Shown: piece after piece, positions 35,033 through 40,646 of the stretch
Layout: the number at the start of each line of letters is the position of its first letter
Numbering within the stretch: the first letter of the stretch is position 1
Assembly (NCBI GenBank): GCA_905221605.1
Contig: CAJNDS010000338.1
Location: 120,958 to 161,603 of the forward strand
Reading direction: 5' to 3'
DNA: 40,646 bases
DNA from: Symbiodinium natans
Taxonomy: Eukaryota > Sar > Dinophyceae > Suessiales > Symbiodiniaceae
Program-made: the position numbers and the translations under genes
Notes under the pieces: model-generated
What the model saw: the letters and a program-made list of their open reading frames with translations, nothing else
Databases searched by the model: none
What the model was told of the DNA's origin: nothing

Positions 35033-35504
35033 CCAAGGTCAGGGCTTAGGCTTAGGGTTTTTGGGTTTTGGGGTTTAAGCTTGTCGGGTTTCTTAACGGT
35101 TCAAGGAGGGTTGAGGGTCCTTTTCCGAAAGACGCCCAGTAGTGCTCTTTTGTACATGCGAATCGTCGTACGGGGAATTGGCTCTTTGCTATAGAGGTTC
35201 AGACCACCAAAACAGGGTACCTTTTTCTTTTCAACCCTAGGCTACTGGGTACCCTATGCCCTAAACCCCTAAATCGTTCACCAAGGGAGAGTTTAGAGGT
35301 TTCGGAGAGATTCGCCGTGAGTTGAGGTTCGGTTCGGGTTCAGGGTTTAGGGTTTAGGGTTTAGGGTTGAGGGTTTAGGGTTTAGGGTTTAGGGTTTATG
35401 GTTTAGGGTTTAGGGTTTCGGATTTCGGGTTTCGGGTTTCGGGTCTCGGCTTCGGGTTTGGGGTTTGGGGTTTGGGGTTTAGGGTTTAGGGTTTAGGGTG
35501 TATG

Positions 35505-35551
35505 CTGCGGGGTTTGCGGGGCTGCTGCCAGGAAGCTGCTTGAGCGCATCA
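35505..35551 (+). CDS. Candidate exon, unassigned
   Basis: GVCGAAARKLLERIK before GTGGGT, a good donor. Positioned like the helix before helicase motif III. Confidence 0.4.
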
Positions 35552-35669
35552 AGGTGGGTGGGGCTGCTCCCTCCCCATTCTTCTCCAGGGACTAAAGGAG
35601 GGGCCCTTATAAGAGACCTTAGGGGTTTTTTAGGGGTTATTGAGGGGTATATAGGGCCTATATAAGGTG

Positions 35670-35747
35670 TATATATATATATAAATATTTCATCTATCTA
35701 TCTATCTATCTATCTATCTATATATATATATATATATATATATATGT
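35670..35747. repeat. ATCT and TA microsatellites
   Basis: About eight ATCT units and two TA tracts in an AT-rich stretch. Confidence 0.9.
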
Positions 35748-35821
35748 AGGGGTTATTTTGGGCAGTGTGTGCGGTCCCTCCTCATAACTCCTCATACCCG
35801 TTTTAAATTCAGCTTGAGATT

Positions 35822-35965
35822 CCCTTCAACACTTGGAGGGTCATGGGTACTTATAACCCCAATTAGGGTTTAGGGTTTAGGGTCCAGGGTCTAGGGTAAT
35901 CACCCCAGCTACAAGTCTATTTATCACCTACTTAGAGGACTTTGGAGGCTTATAATTCCCGCAAA
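35822..35965. mobile_element. CTTGGAGG family, partial, invaded by heptamers
   Basis: ACTTGGAGGGTCATGGGTAC at left and CTTAGAGGACTTTGGAGGC at right. TTTAGGG units at 35864-35900 appear to sit inside it. Confidence 0.5.
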
Positions 35966-36139
35966 AATCGGGGTCACGGGGCGTTAGGGTTTCGGATTGC
36001 GGGGGTGTGGAGGGGCCCTGCGTGGAGTTTCAGGGTACTTAAAAACCCCAATTCGGGTTTAGGGTTTAGGGAGCGTATAACCCTAAAAACCCAAAACCCA
36101 AAACCACAAACCCAAAACCCCCAAACCCTAAACCGAAAC

Positions 36140-36390
36140 CCTAAACCCTAAATCCGAACGCCCTGGCTCTCGAACGTCAAGGGAGGCCTGCCCGCCCAAC
36201 ACTCTCAAAACACTTCGGCTCTACTATAGGGTTATAAAAGCTCTAGAGGGTTTAGGGTTTCCGGGTTTAGGGTTTAGGGCTGTAAAAGCTCTAGAGGGTT
36301 TAGGGTTTGGAGGTTTGGTGCTTAGCTGCCTGATGCAGAGCCTTGGTGGGGACTTTGAAGAATGTTGTGCGGAGCGGTCCTCGCATGGCT
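36140..36390 (+). other. Weak coding islands
   Basis: 36150-36205 (NALALERQGRPARPTLSKHF) and 36316-36384 (CLMQSLGGDFEECCAERSSH, then Gly and TAA). Two copies of a CTCTAGAGGGTTTAGGG phrase lie between them. Unassigned. Confidence 0.3.
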
Positions 36391-36500
36391 AAGCCCTGAG
36401 CCCTAAGCCCTAAGCCTTAAGCCCTAAGCCCTAAGCCCTAAGCCCTAAGCCCTAAGCCCTAAGCTCTAAGCCCTAAGCCCTAAGCCCTAAACCCTAACCC
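36391..36500 (-). repeat. CCCTAAG variant array
   Basis: About 14 CCCTAAG units, then canonical units. Confidence 0.9.
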
Positions 36501-36596
36501 CGAAACCCTGATTTCAGTTGTAGGGTTTTTAGCCCTAAACCGGCAGCTTCAGTCGCAAAAACTTGCTGTGAACCCTTTCTCCGAACCCTCACTACA

Positions 36597-36632
36597 GGCC
36601 AAGTGCTCAGACTTCACTGGCCTTACAAACTA
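36597..36632 (+). CDS. Candidate exon next to a palindromic element
   Basis: After CTACAG: AKCSDFTGLTNY. The perfect palindrome starts right after it. Confidence 0.35.
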
Positions 36633-36737
36633 CTCCCTGGTTCTTAGTAGGGAATGAGGGAATGAGGTACCCTATATACCCTTTAAAGGATTTTATAGGG
36701 TACCTCATTCCCTCATTCCCTACTAAGAACCAGGGAG
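36633..36737. mobile_element. Perfect 44-bp inverted-repeat element with ACTA duplication
   Basis: Arms 36633-36676 and 36694-36737 are exact complements (44 of 44) with a 17-nt loop. ACTA flanks both sides (36629-36632 and 36738-36741). The arm begins CTCCCTGGTTCTTAGTAGGG. No coding capacity, so it would need a transposase from elsewhere. Confidence 0.9.
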
Positions 36738-36977
36738 ACTAGGTCTACCCAAGCTCCAAACCCTGAACCCTAAACCCAACTGCCTCTCACTCTTTCAATT
36801 GGGGGGATGAGGCTCCATTCTCACATTAAGAAAGGGTTCCCCTCTCGTTGCCTAGGTTGCTGTTGTTGAACCTACCTTCAATACTTCTTTGGGGCTTAGG
36901 GTTTAGGGTATAGGTTTTGAAGTCTTACAACCCAAACCCTGAACCCCAAATCCAAACCTCAAACCCTCCTAGTGCAG

Positions 36978-37022
36978 GTGATGTTCCTCCGGGCCAACCG
37001 CACGGAGGGCGGCTCTGTTCAG
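36978..37022 (+). CDS. Helicase-like exon before motif III
   Basis: Exactly 15 codons, VMFLRANRTEGGSVQ, between AGTGCAG and GTGCGT. Joins in phase 0 to the exon at 37780 as GGSVQ-SVLVSCVMPS, matching the Q-xx-LFSATMP pattern. Confidence 0.5.
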
Positions 37023-37779
37023 GTGCGTTCGGAGTATTCGTACACCCTAAAACCTATACCTCCCTAAACTTCAAGACCCCCCAAACCCCCGAAGCCCCTG
37101 AGGGTTTAGGGTTAGGGTTTAGGGTCTAATTCCCACAAACTCGAACCTTTGGGCTTTCTTCGTTTGGCCGAAGCTGTGAGGCATTGTCGATAAACATGGT
37201 GGGTGCCCACCAGCTGCCGATTTAGGGTTTAGGGTTTAGGGTTTAGGGTTATTTGTGGGTTAGGGGTCAAGTCATCTGGTTCATATCTGGTTCATCTGGT
37301 TTGTCATATGGTAGAAATGCTAAGAGAAGAACCGCAAGAAGAGATGTTCCCCCCCCAAACATCCCCAACATCAAGCGGATGTGTATTCGGGGATGCAGGG
37401 GATGCGCCTACTTAAGATTATGTGCAGGATTCCACTCCAGGCATACGCGGGCGAGGAATGATCACAGGAGATCCCATCGCGGAAAACAGCTGAGCCAGAA
37501 TCTAGAGACCCCACGCTGCGGGTGGGGGAAACATACCAAGATCCCTCTTTAGTCCTACGAGATTATAAGGAATTCTTCCCAAATATCCATTCTCACTTAA
37601 CCCTAAGGGCTCAACTCTTATCACTTAACCCTAGACCCTTACCCCGAAACCCCAAACCCCAAACCCCAAACCCCAAACCCCAAACCCCAAAAAACCCCAA
37701 ACCCCAAACCCCAAACCGTAAACCCTAAACCCTAACCTTACAAACTTTACACTAAAGTGCAACACGGCGCCCTGTGCAG
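37023..37779 (+). other. Intron-like region with unique sequence
   Basis: TTTAGGG units at 37100-37125 and 37220-37250; a unique segment 37255-37560 with a 99-codon frame (CIRGCRGCAYLRLCAGFHSR and on) that is not recognised; CCCCAAA/CCCTAAA array 37630-37735. Confidence 0.4.
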
Positions 37780-37835
37780 TCGGTCCTGGTTTCCTGCGTG
37801 ATGCCGAGTCAAGGGGGGAAGTTGGCACCTCAGAA
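37780..37835 (+). CDS. Helicase-like exon, motif III
   Basis: After TGTGCAG: SVLVSCVMPSQGGKLAPQ. SCVMPS lies where DEAD-box proteins have motif III (SATMP), which couples ATP hydrolysis to unwinding. The S is kept but A-T is C-V, so activity may be altered. The 3' border is unclear. No motif V or VI (HRxGRxxR) was found in the remaining window. Confidence 0.5.
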
Positions 37836-38002
37836 GAGTTGTGCTGGTTTAGCGTTTAGCGTTTAGGGGTTTAGGGTTTAGGGTTTAGGGCTTTATCCTC
37901 GGCTTTTGGGGTTGTCTTGGGTTTAGGGTTGTTAGCGGTTTCCTGGGCTCTGGGCTTAGGAGTTTGGGGTTGAGGGTTCCGGGTACCCATGGAACCCAGT
38001 AG

Positions 38003-38126
38003 TTGGAGGTTTATGCTACTTATTAACCAATAGCTGTACTTTTAACTGTACTTACAACCATATTAGGGCACTTAAGGGGCTTATAAGTACAGTTACAAGT
38101 GGTTAATGAGTACCATGAACCTCCAA
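38003..38126. mobile_element. CTTGGAGGTTCATGG family, most complete copy
   Basis: Ends TTGGAGGTTTATGCTACTTA and GAGTACCATGAACCTCCAA pair over about 27 nt with few mismatches. Inner GTACTTACAACC and GGCTTATAAGTACAGTTACA also oppose. 124 nt. Confidence 0.75.
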
Positions 38127-38251
38127 GTAACCCTAAACCCTCAACCCTAAACCCTAAACCCTAAACCCCAAACCCTAAACCCTAAACCCCAAACCCCAAA
38201 CCCTGAACCCTAAACCCTAATCCCTAATCCCTAAACCTCCAAGTAGGGGGG

Positions 38252-38335
38252 GATTCCGGGCTTGCTCTGCGCGAGGTCGACACGAATGCTCATTGGGCGC
38301 TGGATGCCGCATGCGCTCCGTGCTCTGGAGAGGCA
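38252..38335 (+). CDS. Candidate exon, unassigned
   Basis: GLALREVDTNAHWALDAACA, then PCSGEAP, is the best of three open frames. It follows the motif III piece and may continue the helicase. Unproven. Confidence 0.35.
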
Positions 38336-38339
38336 CCCC

Positions 38340-38675
38340 AAAACCCTAAACCCTAGCCCTAAACCCTAAACCCTAAACCCTAAACCCTAAACCCTAAACC
38401 CTAAACCCTAAACCCTAAACCCTAAACCCTAAACCCTAAACCCTAAACCCTAAACCCTAAACCCTAACCTAAACCCTAAACCCTAAACCCTAAACCCTAA
38501 ACCCTAAACCCTAAACCCTAAAACCTAAACCCTAAACCCTAAACCCTAAACCCTAAACCCTAAACCCTAAACCCTAAACCCTAAACCCTAAACCCTAAAC
38601 CCTAAACCCTAAACCCTAAACCCTAAACCCTAAACCCTAGCCCTAAACCCTAAACCCTAAACCCTGAACCCGAAA
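38340..38675 (-). repeat. Long CCCTAAA array
   Basis: About 45 units, with single-base-slip units CCTAAA and CCCTAAAA at 38466 and 38517. The longest clean array besides 10839-11162. Confidence 0.92.
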
Positions 38676-38811
38676 CCCCAAGCCCTGTGCCCTGTGGGGT
38701 TCAGGGTTTAGGGTTTAGGGCTTCTATCGAGCCCTTTGTCTCCTTCTTAGGGTTTAGGGTTTAGGGTTGAGGGTTTAGGGTTTAGGGTTTAGGGTTTGGA
38801 GTTTAGGATCC

Positions 38812-38885
38812 AGGGCTTTGAGCTCGGTCTGCCGCAGCCATTTCAAGGCCCTCATCTTCCATTCCCTCAATTTGGGCTGGGCCTG
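38812..38885 (+). CDS. Weak candidate exon
   Basis: VCRSHFKALIFHSLNLGWAW is one open frame; a second, ELGLPQPFQGPHLPFPQFG, overlaps. Unassigned. Confidence 0.25.
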
Positions 38886-38924
38886 GCAAAACCCCTCAAC
38901 CCTAAAGCCGCAACCCTATCAACC

Positions 38925-39025
38925 CTAATCCCTGAACCCTGAACCCTGAACCCTGAACCCTGAACCCTAAACCCTAAACCCTAAACCCTAAACCCTAAAC
39001 CCTAAACCCTAAACCCTAAACCCTT
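38925..39025 (-). repeat. CCCTGAA then CCCTAAA array
   Basis: Five CCCTGAA units switch to about nine CCCTAAA units, the mirror of the order at 34465. Confidence 0.9.
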
Positions 39026-39039
39026 GCAAACAACCGTAA

Positions 39040-39590
39040 ACTCTAAGTCCCACACGGAAGCTGTGGATGGGCGTTATGTAGGGCCTTTCCTTAAACACCC
39101 GAAGATCCCAAAACCCACCCCAACCGGCCGATTATTGGCAAGGTTCCAAAAAGTATGAGCTAGGTTTTAAGTGTAGGGTTTAGAGTTTAGAGTTTAGAGT
39201 TTAGGGTTTAGGGTTTAGGGTTTAGGGTTTCGGGTTTAGGGTTTAGGGCTTCGCGTTTAGTGTTTAGGGTTTTGGGCGTACGTTGGGGACCCCTCTTTTG
39301 GGTAATGCCCCGGTTTAACACAACCCAAGCCTAGGCCAGCAATCTTACTCAGTGCAAGCGAGTCCCAGCCACAAATAATAGAAAAAGGATATCATCACAT
39401 TAGCAGAAGCACTTTTTCACATCAATAGCTCATAAAGATGATAATAATGGTAGTAGTGAGTACTATTAGTACTAGTTTGTAGCGATGACGAAAACCCATC
39501 TCCTAACCAGATGGCCCCCTCCTAGACCCTGCCACTTCTTAAAGCCCTTAAAACTCTAAAACCCTAGCAAACCCTAAAACCGCCCTTTCC
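39040..39590. other. Telomeric units and AT-rich unique sequence
   Basis: TTTAGGG with TTTAGAG variants at 39175-39275; 39280-39540 is unique and AT-rich with an ATAATAATGGTAGTAGTGAG stretch. No gene seen. Confidence 0.5.
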
Positions 39591-39600
39591 CCCTCCCTTG

Positions 39601-39709
39601 ATGGACGCGCCGACGCAGCTGAGTTCCGAAGGCTCCGCGGCACAGCTCGCGCAGCTGCGCGCGTGCTTGCGCAGGCGCCAGCGTTATCAGCTCAATGTGT
39701 TCAAACTCC
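39601..39709 (+). CDS. Candidate exon, possibly a first exon
   Basis: An ATG at 39601 opens MDAPTQLSSEGSAAQLAQLR, then ACLRRRQRYQLNVFKLQ. GC-rich, helical, basic. Could equally be an internal exon. Unrecognised. Confidence 0.4.
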
Positions 39710-39879
39710 AAACCTTAAACCCGAAACCCTAGAAACCCTAAACCCTAAACCCAGGCAAAAATTCCAAGAGAATTGCTCCCAGCATGTGTCTCAGTCGGAC
39801 CCTAAACCCTGGGTTTAGGGTATAGGGTTTAGGGTTTCGGGTTCGGGTTGGGTCGTTAAGATCGCGGAAGTTGAAGCTA

Positions 39880-40215
39880 TAAACCCAGACCCGGCCCTAA
39901 ACCCCCAACACCCTCAACATCCTACCCTAACCCCTAAACCCTAACCCTCAACCCTAAACCCTAAACCTTTGTCATGGTGGAGGGGGGGAACATTTTCTAT
40001 TTTTAAGGGTACTTAAACAAACTCAATAAGGAATAGAAATATCAATTGATAAACTACTTTCCCAACCATGAACTAGACCCTAAACCCTAAACCCCAAACC
40101 CTAAACCTTAAACCCTAAACCTAAACCCTATGCCCTATGCCCTATACCCTAAACCCTAAACCCTAAACCCTAAACCCTAAACCCAAAGCCCTAAACCCTA
40201 AACCTAAAGCCCTAA
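39880..40215 (-). repeat. CCCTAAA arrays
   Basis: Two arrays (39920-39967, 40078-40215) around an AT-rich island at 39968-40075 that shows no gene. Confidence 0.85.
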
Positions 40216-40218
40216 CAG

Positions 40219-40287
40219 GCAGTCCGATTGCCTCGCCTGGGCACTTGGCGAAGTCCGCCGCCTTCGACTGCTGGAGGCCCCTAACGG
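40219..40287 (+). CDS. Candidate exon, unassigned
   Basis: After AACAG: SDCLAWALGEVRRLRLLEAP, or in another frame SPIASPGHLAKSAAFDCWRP. Unassigned. Confidence 0.3.
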
Positions 40288-40411
40288 CTTTAGGGTTTAG
40301 GGTTTAGGCCGACAGCTTTTTGGTGGGCAGTTTTACCGGGCCTTAGGGCCCTGGTCATATACTTTCTGGGATTCTAAGCTAGAGAAGTCATGCCACCATA
40401 ACATCAAACCC

Positions 40412-40476
40412 CAAAAGCCCTCGCAAGCGCGCAAGCGCTGCGCAAAGCCTGGAGGCCCTGTTTGCTAGGGCCCTGA
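40412..40476 (+). CDS. Weak candidate exon
   Basis: PRKRASAAQSLEALFARAL is open between degenerate C-rich repeats. Unassigned. Confidence 0.25.
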
Positions 40477-40479
40477 ACC

Positions 40480-40646
40480 CTAAACCCTAAACCCCAGACC
40501 CCAAACCCCAAACCCCAAACCCCAAACCCCAAACCCTAAACCCCAAACCCCAAACCCCAAACCCCAAACCCCAAACCCCAAACCCCAAACCCTAAACCCT
40601 AAACGCTAAACCCTAAACTCCTAAACTCCTAAACTCCTAAACTCCT
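40480..40646 (-). repeat. CCCCAAA array to the window end
   Basis: About 14 CCCCAAA units, then CCCTAAA, then a CTCCTAAA octamer (four copies) cut by the window end. Confidence 0.9.

Noticed and set aside
1-40646. CRISPR array or prokaryotic defence system
   Set aside because: The regular repeats lack unique spacers of constant length, and there are no bacterial-type genes, operons or ribosome-binding sites.
1-40646. Dinoflagellate spliced-leader RNA gene
   Set aside because: I looked for the conserved leader ending TTTTGGCTCAAG on both strands and did not see it.

Overview
The window is nuclear DNA from a eukaryote, and everything points to a dinoflagellate; the species cannot be named from the sequence. 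The evidence is: (1) TTTAGGG-type telomeric heptamers spread through the whole window in both orientations; (2) short GC-rich exon-like islands, all best read on the + strand, with GT-AG and GC-AG borders; (3) a nuclear copy of a mitochondrial cytochrome b segment with the dinoflagellate-like CQYAMLKAVP stretch; (4) a globin whose N-terminus looks like a bipartite plastid-targeting leader. No prokaryotic gene, operon, CRISPR array, tRNA, rRNA or spliced-leader RNA gene was seen. Long open frames are nearly all repeat artefacts; the real coding sequence sits in pieces of about 45 to 200 nt.

Layout. 1-2,600: telomeric mosaic with a few weak coding islands. 2,616-7,670: exon-like pieces resembling the CBS domains of a CLC chloride channel/transporter, separated by heptamer arrays and by a 20-nt-period tandem array (6,105-6,830). 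8,028-10,696: a seven-exon globin gene that can be followed exon by exon with phase-consistent splices, including two GC donors. 10,700-22,700: heptamer arrays, expanded variant arrays (9-mers and 11-mers at 17,058-17,214 and 21,148-21,662) and many unassigned coding islands. 22,803-37,835: pieces matching DEAD-box helicase motifs Ia, Ib, II and III in the right order on the + strand, interrupted by a minus-strand 118-codon frame (23,895-24,251), a 15-bp GC-rich satellite (about 25,490-27,735) and a frameshifted cytochrome b NUMT (26,041-26,418). 38,000-40,646: more heptamer arrays with unassigned coding islands.

Several families of short palindromic, MITE-like elements sit among the arrays. 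One at 36,633-36,737 has perfect 44-bp arms and an ACTA duplication; others carry TTGGGATGTTCCC, CTTGGAGGTTCATGG, GGTACC-core or GGGTTCTTAAGGGAGG termini. Globin intron 1 consists largely of GGTACC-core sequence, so some of these may be introner-like.

The genes do not form a pathway. All recognisable ones share one strand, as expected for unidirectional dinoflagellate gene arrays. The main unusual property is architectural: exons embedded in telomere-repeat introns, often between complementary CCCTAAA and TTTAGGG arrays.
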